Source: Massariosphaeria phaeospora
Lineage: Eukaryota; Ascomycota; Dothideomycetes; Pleosporales
Length of the DNA stretch: 64,000 nt
Assembly: GCA_011032825.1 (NCBI GenBank)
Contig: JAADJZ010000002.1
Location: 1,984,001-2,048,000 of the forward strand
Reading direction: 5' to 3'
Shown here: positions 1-9,866 of the stretch, one piece after another
Layout: each line of letters starts with the position of its first letter
Numbering within the stretch: position 1 is the stretch's first letter
Notes under the pieces: model-generated
Database searches by the model: none
What the model saw: the letters and a program-made list of their open reading frames with translations, nothing else
Told to the model about the DNA's origin: nothing
Position numbers and translations under genes: made by a program

Positions 1-435
1 AGCACCGGGTAACATCGACGAGGGACTCTGTCGATCGGAAGCAGGACCTGAGGGCACAGACGAGGGGCTTGAAGCTGAGCTTGAGCTTGAGCGTGTCTGT
101 TGCGGGTCTGGGGAAGTTGCTTGGGTGAGCGGCCAAGATCATGCTATACATTTCCTCGGGCAGAAGGGGTCATGTATATACACGCCAACGTGTTTGTACT
201 CCATGTTATCAGTTTTGGCCCGAGCTATGCACTGCGTCTCGACCGGCTCGCGGATGTACTATGGCAAAAGCTGGCGTCGGCATAACTAGCTACAGTCAGC
301 TTGCAGAGTCTAAGTCGAGGAGATGAGTAAGCGGACCTACAGGCTCGAGCAGCGAGTGAATTCTCTCGTGAGCCTTGCGGTTGCAACCGGGCCCTGGTCC
401 ATCTCGCCGCGCGTGTCTGCTTGCACACCCCCCCG
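1..435. other. Left-edge stretch, no gene recognised
   Basis: Only short overlapping reading frames with no recognisable motif are present. The right part is the 3' flank of the small minus-strand gene that ends at 436. A neighbouring gene beyond the left edge may reach in, but nothing visible supports it. Confidence 0.4.
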
Positions 436-702
436 TCACCGGTTCCCCTTCTCGACTGTTGTGACCTTGGGCAACGCCTTCTGTAACTCCTCTTTGTCTT
501 TCTCCGTCGGTACCAATCCAAACTTTTCCTCGGCCTTGTCAGACAGGAACAGTCCAGCGCCCGCGTACGCCATGACGCCCAGGCCGATCAGGATGCGAGT
601 TTTGGGCATGATGCCCTTGTACCATCTGCGGCGCAAGAGTTAGTACCAGCGGGGCAGCATGGAACGGGGAGAATTGGGGAGTACGTACTGCCAGACTGCC
701 AT
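436..702 (-). CDS. Small single-helix protein, 67 aa, possibly mitochondrial
   Basis: Two exons: 702-689 and 625-436. The 63-bp intron starts GTACGT and ends GCAG, with a CTAAC-like branch site. The spliced product begins MAVWQWYKG, has one hydrophobic helix around residues 15-31 (ILIGLGVMAYAGAGLFL), then a charged tail rich in Lys and Glu. A short basic N terminus, one helix and a charged tail suit a small organelle inner-membrane or respiratory accessory protein, but that is inference; I do not recognise the family. The gene is divergent from the mannosidase gene, with 404 bp between the start codons. The 14-nt first coding exon rests on the splice signals alone; without it translation would start at an internal Met (MPKTRIL). 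Confidence 0.65.
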
Positions 703-1106
703 TGTGGACGAGCTGTGGGCATGGGCGTGGGATGAGCGTGGGATGGGCGCGCGGAGGTGCACAGAGCTCCGCGACAGGAAGTGCGGCCGAGGCGCCAAGC
801 CAGAACTATGGCTTCATCTATGGCAGGTGGACCCGGGCTGTTCCTCACCTCCACCACCAGACCCCGCCGCGTCCGCCACATCCGCCCTGTCCGCCTTCCT
901 CTTGCCCGTGAGTTTGCTCCACAGTCACCGGCACCGTCGCACACCACAGGCCACCCGAAGCATGGCCTGCTAGCGACCGAGCGGTCGCCCACACCCGTCG
1001 CGCAGAACCGTCTGCTACGCGCATCCCCGATGCGACCACGGTCGACAGCACGTTCGTCCCGCCCGTGCTGCTGCTGCTGGCACTGCCGATCCGTTGCCTG
1101 CCCGCC
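703..1106. promoter_or_regulatory. Divergent promoter region
   Basis: This 404-bp interval separates two divergent start codons (702 minus, 1107 plus) and must hold both promoters. It is GC-rich with no clear TATA box. Open frames crossing it are shadows without motifs. Confidence 0.5.
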
Positions 1107-2828
1107 ATGGCCGGCTACCGCCGCTGGGGCAAGTCCAAGTTCCAGAAGAACCCCGAGTCGTCGTTCAAGCTCCTCACCGTTGTCCTCGTCATAACCCTCT
1201 ACCTGATTATCAAGGAATTCTCGAGCCCGGTTATACGCAAAGCACCCCGCTATGGCGCGCGTATACAGTATGCCGAGTGGCAGAATGGCACGGACGGAGC
1301 GGATGTGGACAAGGCGGAGAAAGTCCGAGGCGCCATGAAATACACATTCTGGAATTATCGTGAGCACGCGTGGGGCTGCGATGATATCCTGCCGGTTTCG
1401 GGCGGCAATTCGACGTCGAGAAACGGATGGGGCGCTTTCATTGTTGATTCTGCGTCAACGCTTGCGCTCATGGGCTTGTGGGATGAATTGGCCCTGTCCA
1501 TCGAGCACATCATCAGCATCGACTTTTCGACCGCTGCCGACCTTGTTGATCCTTTCGAGACCACCATCAGGTACTTGGGCGGCCTTGTCTCTCTGGTGGA
1601 TCTCATCGACGCTGGGCTCGTTCCCACCAACATCATTGTGAAGAAGACACGCGACCAGCTAGTCCAGCAAGCCGTCGCGCTTGCAGATTCTCTTGGACCG
1701 GCATACGATACGCCCACCGGAATGCCCTGGCCGCGTGTAAACTTCAGCTCCTCGCAAGGTGTCCCTGATCCGCCATATGTCTATCTAGAGAATCCGGACA
1801 AAGTCCGCTACGACAATCCTGTCATTGGACCTGCGCGCACCGGTTCCTCCATTCTCGAAAACCGTGTACTAACTCGCATAACTAGCAACAGCATATATGC
1901 AAAGAACGCAACTTTGGCTTGGGCGCCTCTCGTATGGTCCAAGTACACATCTCCATGGCCGGGCATGGTGGAAGCTCCACTCGATATCGTGACCGGCGAC
2001 CCTGTAGGGCGTCAGCGGCACTGGGATGGGGGTCATGATTCTTACTATGAATATTTAGTCAAGATAACTCTCCTTGCGCCATCTTCAGACCCCTACATGT
2101 CGGTGTACAGAACAACGTTTTTGGATGCTGCCTATGCTCTCCGCGGTCACCTTTCGTCCCGCTCTGCGTCCGCGCCTGAACACACTATGCAGCATCTGTT
2201 CATCGGGCGTCAAGATGACAAGTCGTACCTCAATCGACAAGGCCATCTGGCGTGCTTTGCTCCAGGAACCATTCTCCTCGCGTCCAAATTCTACGAGCAG
2301 CCTAATCTGAGAACTTTCGCCCTCGCACTATTGGAAGGTTGCCATCATACCTACACTTCAACGCCCTCAAAGATCGGCCCCGAGAGCTGGTCATGGATTC
2401 CCAAATTTGGCTATGATGACCCTGAGTACACCCCAACAACCAACAGGCAACAAAAGGAGTGGGAGAAGATGGGCTACTGGAGTACAGATGCACGCTACAA
2501 AGGACGGCCCGAATATGTCGAGTCGCTCTTCTATGCATGGCGTATTACGGGAGAGGCCCGTTACCGGGACTGGGCATGGGAAGCCTTCTCGGCCATGGAG
2601 ACATACTGCAAGGCGCCGTTTGGCTACGCGCAGTTGACTGACGTCTTCCGAGTCAAGCCAGAAGAGTGGGCTGGTGATGGTGAGGAGAGATGGATCGATA
2701 TGCAGGAGAGCTTTTGGGCGGCCGAGACGCTCAAGTATCTTTATCTTACATTTAGTGATGCAGACGTGGCCAGCTTGGACCGTTGGGTGTTTAATACTGA
2801 GGGTCATGTGTTTAGGATGATCAGATGA
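1107..2828 (+). CDS. GH47 class I alpha-1,2-mannosidase, type II membrane protein
   Basis: An intronless 573-aa glycoside hydrolase of family 47, which trims alpha-1,2-linked mannose from N-glycans in the ER or Golgi. The start at 1107 (MAGYRRWGK) is preferred over an upstream in-frame Met because it leaves a short basic tail before one membrane anchor at about residues 22-36 (LLTVVLVITLYLIIK), the type II layout of these enzymes. Family blocks in order are NGWGAFIVDSASTLALMGL, FETTIRYLGGL (catalytic Glu region), GGHDSYYEYLVK, GHLACFAPGT, GPESWSW, GRPEYVESLFYAWR, ESFWAAETLKYLYL, and the terminal VFNTEGHVF, which corresponds to the calcium-binding NTEAHP motif. The closing block departs from the usual THP/AHP ending, so the exact subclass (ER, Golgi or secreted-like) is uncertain. 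Confidence 0.9.
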   Translation: MAGYRRWGKSKFQKNPESSFKLLTVVLVITLYLIIKEFSSPVIRKAPRYGARIQYAEWQNGTDGADVDKAEKVRGAMKYTFWNYREHAWGCDDILPVSGGNSTSRNGWGAFIVDSASTLALMGLWDELALSIEHIISIDFSTAADLVDPFETTIRYLGGLVSLVDLIDAGLVPTNIIVKKTRDQLVQQAVALADSLGPAYDTPTGMPWPRVNFSSSQGVPDPPYVYLENPDKVRYDNPVIGPARTGSSILENRVLTRITSNSIYAKNATLAWAPLVWSKYTSPWPGMVEAPLDIVTGDPVGRQRHWDGGHDSYYEYLVKITLLAPSSDPYMSVYRTTFLDAAYALRGHLSSRSASAPEHTMQHLFIGRQDDKSYLNRQGHLACFAPGTILLASKFYEQPNLRTFALALLEGCHHTYTSTPSKIGPESWSWIPKFGYDDPEYTPTTNRQQKEWEKMGYWSTDARYKGRPEYVESLFYAWRITGEARYRDWAWEAFSAMETYCKAPFGYAQLTDVFRVKPEEWAGDGEERWIDMQESFWAAETLKYLYLTFSDADVASLDRWVFNTEGHVFRMIR

Positions 2829-3846
2829 AGGAAAGGCGAGCATCGTAGTTATGACCATCTCTCATATCTGATCTGATACGAGCGCATATTTTCGGATGGG
2901 GCAGACGGGTCAGGGCGTTAGGCGTCAGACTGGGTCGATGTTCCTTTGCATAGCATCATTGGTGGTGTTTATACGTATGATACCCTGATTTTGTTCTTCT
3001 TCATCATGAACCCTTGAGACTTATTTGCGTTGGAATCATCTCGCCCGAAAAGTTCTTCGTTCTACATACCAACTTAGGACCTAAGTATGGGAGTTATGCA
3101 CCTCAAAGGAGCCGGACTGCCAAGGGTAGGCCAAGTCGATCCGTAAGCTTCATCAGACGTCGTCCCCTCAGATCAGTACCGCTATCCCTGAAAACACCCT
3201 CACGCCTTTGATTCAGCATCTTTCTTGTGATGTTTGATGAGTCGTCTCTTCGGCTCGTCGGTCTGTCCAAACAATGTCATCCTTGAGAGTTGTCTACGAT
3301 GCGCGAGACGCGTAAGCAACTCGATATCCGCTTTGTCGACCCTACTGGACGCTTACTTGAAGCCGGATACTCAGATAGAAAAGATTATTGGCCGGCATAC
3401 TTGTTAGTAGGTCGCTAAGCTATCTATCCTGAGGTCGGCATATTGACGCCGGGTGTTTCGACGTCATGTCGAGTCTAGTCTTCCGTCTAGGCGTGCGCAG
3501 CAGAACATGAAAAAGCTGGTCAAATATGTCTACGGCGCAGAAATTGGAGGAAAGGCATTGTCTATCTCGGAGAAGGCACCGGAGATCTGGTTCGGGTGGG
3601 TCAAGCTGAAGATGCACGGAACGGGAAGATCGAGCCGCTAGACTGGCCAGTAAGGGGCACGATGACGGGCGCCAACATGACGTCGTTATGTTTAGCTCGG
3701 GGACTGGACCACCATCCCAGATTTTACGAGACCCAAAAGCGGACGCGACGCCAAAATTATCATCGCACCTCGACCCCCCTTCCTCTTCTCCTCCTCGCAT
3801 TTCCCCGTTCAACGTCCACGCATTACGCGTCGGCTCACCGCGAACA
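2829..3846. other. Intergenic, no firm gene
   Basis: This holds the 3' flank of the mannosidase gene and the promoter of the PNS1-like gene. A 44-codon frame from about 3507 (MKKLVKYVYG) ends at 3641. It has no support beyond being open and is not called. Confidence 0.5.
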
Positions 3847-5715
3847 ATGGCGCACGCAGGCGAATCGGCTGACTACTACAATGGGGCGCCCAATGGAGAC
3901 TATCACCAGATGGAGGGAGGCCCCAAGTATCCTCCCCAGTATCATTCCCAGCAGCCGCCGCAGTACGGCCAGAACTATGGACCGCCCGCAGGACCACCGC
4001 CGCAGCAAGGTCAGAACTATGCGCCGTCGATGGGAGGACCGCCTCCCCAGCAAAATGGATATGCGCAACAGAATTATGGCGAGAAACAAAGTTTCGACCA
4101 GGCTTTTACCATCCAACGACCCAAGTACAATGATTGGTGGGCTGGATTGCTGGTATGTAGACATAATTGTGGTGGGCATATCAGCATAGAAGCTCACCAA
4201 ATTAGTTCATTGTCGTCTTCCTCGGTTTCGCTGCGGTTTCAGGGATTGCGATTCAAGGATATGGTAAGACCCTATACTCCGGCTCTGTCCTCGTTATCGA
4301 AGATTGGAACAACCAAATACTAATGCTTTCCAGCTCACACATTCACCTTCAATGGCGGCGGTATCTACGGTAGTCGCAACGACTTCGGTCTGTCCACCAA
4401 CACCATCGTCCTGTTCGCATTCGTCCTCGTTGTCGCTACAGTTTTGAGCTACTTGTACATGTGGCTCGCGCGCGCCTTCACCAAGCAGTTCATCTGGATT
4501 ACCGGTATCCTAAACATCGTCTTCGGCTTCGTGACGGCTCTCTACATGCTCTCTCGACGATATTGGTCCGGCGGAATCGTCTTCCTCATATTCAGCGTCT
4601 TCCAGCTGATCTGTTTCATCTCTTGGATAAAGCGGATACCTTTCTCGGTCCTGATGCTACAAACTGCAATCGATGTAGCTAAGAAGTATGGGCATGTGTA
4701 CATGGTCTCTTTCATAGGAGGATTGCTGGCGGCTGCTTTCGGTGCTTGGTATTCAGTCACTTTGACTGCGATATATGTCAAGTACCAAACAGGCAACAAC
4801 CCTGCATGCAGTACCGGAGCTGGAGGCTGCAGTTCTGCTAAAGTCATCGGCCTCATTGTCTTCACGACGTTCGCAATGTATTGGATAAGCGAAGGTAAGC
4901 ACATTTGCTTGTCCAATTCCGATGTACGGCGTCGCTAACGATTGATCTGTAGTGCTCAAAAACGTAATCCACACCGCGATCTCCGGCGTGTACGGATCTT
5001 GGTACTTTTGCTCGAACAACTTCCCCAAAGGTGCCACTCGTGGCGCCTTGAAACGCTCCTTGACCTATAGCTTTGGCAGTATCAGCTTGGGAAGTCTTCT
5101 GGTAGCCATCATCAACTGCCTCCGTCAACTTTGCTCGGCAGCACAGCAAGGGGCACGGCAGGATGGGAACATCGTGGGAAGTATGATCTTTTGCTGTCTG
5201 CAATGCGTGATTGGCCTTCTGGCGTGGGCAGTGGAGTTCTTGAATCGCTACGCCTTCAGTTACATCGCACTATACGGGAAGGCGTACTTTGAGGCGGCGA
5301 AGGATACATGGAGGTTAGCATCAATTCCGGTTTTGTGAGATGCAAGCTAACTCTGTCCAGGATGATGAAAGACCGTGGCATCGATGCACTCGTCAACGAA
5401 TGTCTTATTGGTCCCGTCCTGTCCATGGGCGCCACCTTCATCGGCTATGCCTGCGCGCTCCTCGCCTACCTTTACCTTGTCTTCACGGCACCCGCTTACA
5501 ACTCGACTGGATCATATACGCCGGTAGTTGTCGCCTTTGCCTTTTTGATCGGACTGCAAATATGCAGGATATTCACTACTCCATTAAGCAGCGGGGTCGA
5601 TACGCTTTTCGTGGCCATGGCATGGGAACCTGAAGTCTTGATGAGGGAGCACCCAGATCTCTACCAGCAGATGATTGCGGTGTATCCGCACGTACAGCAA
5701 GCAATTCATGCCTGA
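3847..5715 (+). CDS. PNS1: Choline-transporter-like protein, PNS1 type
   Basis: Five exons (3847-4152, 4206-4263, 4334-4894, 4953-5313, 5361-5715), all with GT-AG introns of 47-70 bp that keep the frame, give 546 aa. Residues 1 to about 85 are a disordered Pro/Gln/Tyr/Gly-rich N terminus, followed by KYNDWWAGLL leading into the first membrane helix. About ten hydrophobic helices follow, including FIVVFLGFAAVSGIAIQGY, TIVLFAFVLVVATVL and the C-terminal pair ending in HPDLYQQMIAVYP. This arrangement matches the plasma-membrane CTL/SLC44 family, whose yeast member is Pns1. Transport of choline is the family assumption; the role of the fungal members is not settled. The start is the ATG that opens MAHAGESADYY. 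Confidence 0.9.
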
Positions 5716-6469
5716 AAAGACTTTGGCGTTATAAATGAGAGAAGCAGTAGTAATAGGGTTACTCAGAGCGTACACCCGAAAAGTCGGAATTGACCTTGTA
5801 TACCACGTCGACAGAAAAATCAGATTCGATTCATTGCACGAGAGAGACGGCCATGTTATTGGAGTTTGGGCCATTCTCCGGTCCGTTTCTGATCGTGCTC
5901 GCATACCGTATACATTTGTAATATTTGCCAACTGCTCGCAGGGGACCACAGCTGGGTTGATTGTAACGTTAGGCGGAAGTAGGGCTAAACAGGATGATAG
6001 CAGGAGTTTGACTGGACTTCTGGTTACGTCGAACTGCTGCAAGTTTGCATGGAATTGCTTCTCAGCGTCCAAGACCAACCATGAGGTCGCCGCCCATACT
6101 CCTGCAAGCAGCATGCTGAAGAGAGTGGATTGAGGATCATGGCTGAGATGCGGGTTGTTGGGCAGCAAGCGCGGGATCAATACAATATGGTGCTCGGAGC
6201 GTGGTCGCAGCCGCCAATGGCGTGCCGTCGTGGCCGCCTTGAACGCCGCGCCCAGAGGCCCACGCTGGCCAGGTAGGTAAGAGCCGCCCTCTCACGCCAT
6301 GGTCCCCGCGCGGCCCGAGCTCCCCCCCGCTCCCTGCGCCTGCCCACAAAACCCCCACCATCACTACTGCTACCTCTTCCTCCACACCAAAAATCTCTTC
6401 ACCCTTCCACTCTCTCTCTATCTCAATCAATCACCTAAACCTACCACACCGCTCTCAACCATCATCACC
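5716..6469. promoter_or_regulatory. PNS1 3' flank and mannitol dehydrogenase promoter/leader
   Basis: From about 6330 to 6469 the plus strand is a C/T-rich leader with few G, typical of strongly expressed fungal genes, ending directly at the mpdA start. Part of this leader (6334-6416) recurs at 35425-35508 with two exact blocks of 27 and 24 nt. Frames on both strands at 5.7-6.1 kb have no motif. Confidence 0.6.
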
Positions 6470-7660
6470 ATGCCTTACGAGAAGAAGGCAGTCCACTTCG
6501 GTGGCGGCAACATCGGCCGTGGCTTCGTTGCCGAGTTCCTGCACAACTCGGGCTTCGAGGTCGTCTTCGTCGATGTCATGGACAGCATCATCGAGTCCCT
6601 CCAGAAGACGCCGTCGTACACCGTCACCGAGATCGGCGAGGATGGCGAGCGCACCTTCACCATCGACCACTACCGCGCCCTCAACAGCAAGTACGAGATG
6701 GCCAAGGTCGTCGAGGAGATCGCCACGGCCGACGTCGTGACGTGCGCCGTGGGCCCCAACATCCTCAAGTTCGTGGCTGAGCCCGTCGCCAAAGCCCTCG
6801 AGGCACGCAAGCTCGACTACCCCATTGCCGTCATTGCCTGCGAGAACGCCATCAACGCCACGACCACATGGAGGGGCTTCATCGAGAAGTACATCGAGGA
6901 CAAGCTGAACAAGGACACCCTCAAGGACCTTGACAAGCGCGCCCGGTTCGCCAATTCGGCTATTGACCGAATTGTCCCCCACCAGGGCGAGAACCCAGGT
7001 CTCGACGTCAAGATCGAGAAGTTCTTCGAGTGGTGCGTTGAGCAGAAGCCCTTCGAGAACGGCGGCAACAAGCCCGAGGTCAAGGGCATCCACTACGTCG
7101 ACGATCTCGAGCCGTACATTGAGCGCAAGCTCTTCACTGTCAACACCTCACACGCCACGGCAGCCTACTATGGCTACAACCGAAAGGTGGCTCACATCCA
7201 CGAGGTCCTTCAGGACAAGGAGCTCCATGACATCGTCCGCGGCGCCGTCAAGGAGACGGCTACTCTGATCGTCGACAAGCACGGCATCAGCACCCAGGAA
7301 CAGGACTCGTACGTCGAGTCCATTATTACGCGAATCTCCAACCCGGAGCTCAAGGACCAGGTCGAGCGCGTCGGTCGTGCCCCGCTCCGCAAGCTCTCCC
7401 GCAAGGAGCGCTTCATTGGCCCTGCCGCGCAGCTCGTCGAGCGTGGCGAGAAGGTCGACGCTCTTCTCGGCGCCATCGAGATGGCTTTCCGTTTCCAAAA
7501 CGTCCAGGGCGACGAAGAGTCCGCTGAGCTCGCCAAGATCCTTAAGTCCGAACTCTCGGCCGAGGAGGTCGTCGCCAAGGTCACTGGTCTCGAGAAGGCG
7601 CACGGACTCTTCGCCAAGGTCGCGCTAATCGTCGAGAAGGTGCGGGCTGACTCCAAGTAA
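6470..7660 (+). CDS. mpdA: Mannitol-1-phosphate 5-dehydrogenase
   Basis: An intronless 396-aa cytosolic enzyme that interconverts fructose 6-phosphate and mannitol 1-phosphate with NAD(H), the entry into the fungal mannitol route. Residues 6-30 carry the nucleotide-binding signature ([17 protein letters not shown], then VVFVDV). The long-chain mannitol dehydrogenase core includes [21 protein letters not shown] and the catalytic-region block [14 protein letters not shown]. The start [13 protein letters not shown] follows the C/T-rich leader and fits the family N terminus; the longer open frame upstream (from 6299) translates leader sequence. G/C-ending codons predominate, as in highly expressed genes. 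The 3' flank runs straight into a tandem repeat. Confidence 0.95.
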   Translation: MPYEKKAVHFGGGNIGRGFVAEFLHNSGFEVVFVDVMDSIIESLQKTPSYTVTEIGEDGERTFTIDHYRALNSKYEMAKVVEEIATADVVTCAVGPNILKFVAEPVAKALEARKLDYPIAVIACENAINATTTWRGFIEKYIEDKLNKDTLKDLDKRARFANSAIDRIVPHQGENPGLDVKIEKFFEWCVEQKPFENGGNKPEVKGIHYVDDLEPYIERKLFTVNTSHATAAYYGYNRKVAHIHEVLQDKELHDIVRGAVKETATLIVDKHGISTQEQDSYVESIITRISNPELKDQVERVGRAPLRKLSRKERFIGPAAQLVERGEKVDALLGAIEMAFRFQNVQGDEESAELAKILKSELSAEEVVAKVTGLEKAHGLFAKVALIVEKVRADSK

Positions 7661-7710
7661 GGAGTGGACGGTTGACTGCCTCTGTCACAATTTGCATGAT
7701 ACTAGATAGA

Positions 7711-8001
7711 AATTGCCAATAAAGACAGACTTTCAGTGATCCTCTTGGAATACTGCGAGTTATTAGCAATAGGCAGATAGTCTACCTCTGTGTTTACAAA
7801 GCCCGACTGTATCTAGTATACTAGATAATGTCTACAACCGGACACCTAGCTGGCGAGTTCCGATTCCTTGTACATGGGAGAAACCATTGCCAATAAAGAC
7901 AGACTTTCAGTGATCCTCTTGGGATGCTACGAGTTATTAGCAATAGGCAGATAGTCTACCTCTGTGTTTACAAAGCCCAACTGTATCTACTATACTAGAT
8001 A
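7711..8001. repeat. Tandem repeat, two copies of a ~174-bp unit
   Basis: Two direct copies start near 7712 and 7886. Both read ATTGCCAATAAAGACAGAC, then a block ending GTTTACAAAGCCC and CTAGATA. Copy 1 continues past CTAGATAATGTCTACAACCGG; copy 2 is cut at CTAGATA by the transposon that starts at 8002. Read on the minus strand, the inner part (GGGCTTTGTAAA, TAGACTATCTGCCTATTGC) matches repeats at 43.34 and 55.97-56.46 kb, so this is one dispersed family. Confidence 0.85.
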
Positions 8002-8061
8002 ACGTTATCCACCACCGAGCGGCGCACCCCACCGAGCGGCGCACTCTACTAAAATCGTACT
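8002..8061. repeat. Left terminal inverted repeat
   Basis: Starts ACGTTATCCACCACCGAGCG and contains two GAGCGGCGCAC steps 20 bp apart. It is nearly identical to the reverse complement of 9805-9864, with a few differences around 8044-8046. Confidence 0.93.
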
Positions 8062-8124
8062 AAGAGACACAGTACACATCACGATTATACTGTATCATGC
8101 AGGATTATACTAAATCAACCAGTA

Positions 8125-9783
8125 TTATTTAGTATTAGAATTACTAGAAGCAACTACTCTACAGGTTCGCGCATTATGCCTTGTCCTGCTGCAGCATCTA
8201 CAGCGTCGTTGTCGTAGTGCTGCACCTGCTGCACTATTACTACTTAACCCCTCCGCAACCGTTTCCTGCTCACTACTACTCTTCTTAATAGCCAACTTGG
8301 CTTCAGCTTCTATCGTAAGCGTACCCTCCTTCTGGATGTACTTTTGTTTACGACTTTTACGCTTAGTTGCAGCCTCAACAGTAGTGCGAAGCTGGGCAAT
8401 CTCATCAACCATCAATGCGTGTTTGTGGGCTACTATCAACGCGCCTTTCTCAAGCTTCTGCAGCGACTCAACAATAGAAGTTAGTGATAAGTTAACGCGG
8501 GACCTAACTCTACTGCGAATGAGAGTAGATTGAGCCTCAAACTCGCGCGCGTTGCTTGGTGTTTGCGACTCCCAGACAGTAGGTTGCTGAGGCGGCTGAT
8601 CAGGTGTACGGAGACGCACATCAAGCCTTGATATCACAGCATCTGAGTTGTGTAAAACAAGCCCAGCACCTCTGAAGGCTCCTTTAATGCCCTTCGCTGT
8701 AAACGTCTTGAGATAGGCGGTTTTAAACGCAGTAAGGAAGTCTGGTTTGGCGATGTAGGTAACGGAGCGACGCGCCAAGACCATAATCTCAGTACTGTAT
8801 GCGCGCTTCAACGGCGAAAAGCAGCCAACGTCGAGGGGCTGCAGCAGGTGCGACGAGTGTGGGGGCATACACAAGGTGATTATCTTGTGTTCTGTGCAGT
8901 AATCCTAGAAAGCAAGCGAGTTATAGCTCTCGTGGCCGTCCAAAATTAGTAGCCTACTACCCCCTACAGTACGCGACACAGTAGACGCGTCAAAGTGCTT
9001 TAACCACGCGATTCCAAGCTCATTGTTTGTCCAGCCGTTCTCACTGACAGTGAGAACCCAGTCGCGAGGTATAGAGACATCCTCGTACCACGTAGAGATG
9101 TGAACTATGCCAGCGTAGATAATGAAAGGTAGAATCGCCCACCCACTCGCGCAGATGCAACCAATGACGGTAACCCACTCGCGATCACCTAGCTGAACTA
9201 TCTTAGGTTTCTCACGTCTCTCTAAAGCTGTGATAACAAGCTAGGAGCCTATAACGCCCATCATGAAGCCAGATTCGTCGAAGTTGTAGGTGTCCTCATC
9301 TAGGATGCCATGCTTCGCTTTTACGTTGGCTACGAGCTTAAACTACGCGTTTATAACCTCAGGATTCTCCTGTTTCTTTCTTTAATCATCGTAGGATCGA
9401 GTCCAACGCGTTCTGAGCTCCTCCCTTCGCTTTATAAACCGGTCTGGCCAGTTGTTGCCAACTAGCTTGAGCCCTCGGTGGGTGCGCAGGTTGTTGGCCA
9501 TATCTCGCAGTAGACCCTTCGACGGTAGGAACCCTCTTGAATCTAGGTCAAGTATACGCTCTACTATCGCGTCCTCTTCAAGCGGCGTAAGATTCTTGCA
9601 GTTAGGCTCACAATCGCGTCGTAAGCGTCGTCCGTAGTTTCGATAGTTAAGAGTCCTTTCAGGCACCAGATAGGCTCGCGCAGCAGCTCGTTGGGAAAAA
9701 GACGCGTCGGATCTCGTAGCTCGAATAGCAATAGTTATTCTGGCTTCATTACTAGTTGATACAGTAGATAGTGGTGGCTGCAT
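8125..9783 (-). pseudogene. Fot1/pogo transposase with RIP-type nonsense mutations
   Basis: Read from the ATG at 9783, the frame encodes a DDE transposase of about 550 residues without any frameshift. In order: an N-terminal HTH region; a CENP-B/Tc5-like DNA-binding domain (LTPLEEDAIVERILDL, NNWPDRFIKRREEL); the catalytic domain with YNFDESGFMMG (first Asp), LLILDGHESYNS (second Asp) and PPHSSHLLQPLDVGCF (third Asp); then a coiled Lys/Glu-rich tail and a CxxC..H..C zinc-knuckle-like end. Four in-frame stops occur at 9382-9384, 9343-9345, 9241-9243 and 8905-8907. By family comparison they replace Gln, Trp, Gln and Gln codons. Each is explained by a CpA-to-TpA transition on one strand, the RIP preference. 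Confidence 0.92.
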
Positions 9784-9804
9784 TGTGATAGTACTGGTGC
9801 TCTC

Positions 9805-9864
9805 AGTACGATTTTAGTGGGGTGCGCCGCTCGGTGGGGTGCGCCGCTCGGTGGTGGATAACGT
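9805..9864. repeat. Right terminal inverted repeat
   Basis: Mirror of 8002-8061, ending GGTGGTGGATAACGT directly before the TA target-site copy at 9865-9866. Confidence 0.93.
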
Positions 9865-9866
9865 TA

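Larger units (their letters stand above)
8002..9864 (-). mobile_element. Fot1/pogo-type DNA transposon, complete but inactivated
   Basis: A 1,863-bp element with 60-bp terminal inverted repeats (8002-8061 and 9805-9864), flanked by a TA dinucleotide at 8000-8001 and 9865-9866, the target duplication of the Tc1/mariner-pogo superfamily. It carries one minus-strand transposase frame spanning most of its length. The insertion site can be confirmed internally: repeat copy 1 reads CTAGATAATG, which is exactly the sequence obtained on removing the element from copy 2. Ends and length are intact, but the transposase has four in-frame stops. Movement would need a helper enzyme. Confidence 0.93.

Noticed and set aside
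588..1367. 259-codon minus-strand frame
   Set aside because: Antisense to the mannosidase gene and crosses the divergent promoter; composition is that of a shadow frame.
2200..2280. Apparent loss of the acidic residue before HLACF in the GH47 enzyme
   Set aside because: I am not sure the residue is invariant in fungal GH47 members; without an alignment this is not evidence for an inactive enzyme.
5584..6180. Minus-strand frame of 198 codons overlapping the PNS1 3' end, with a hydrophobic start (MLLAGVWAATSWLVL)
   Set aside because: Partly antisense to PNS1 coding sequence, no Cys pattern or family; could be a small secreted protein, but the support is too weak.
6455..7603. Long minus-strand frames across mpdA (212 and 151 codons)
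   Set aside because: Shadows caused by strong codon bias in mpdA; Leu/Asp-rich with no motif.
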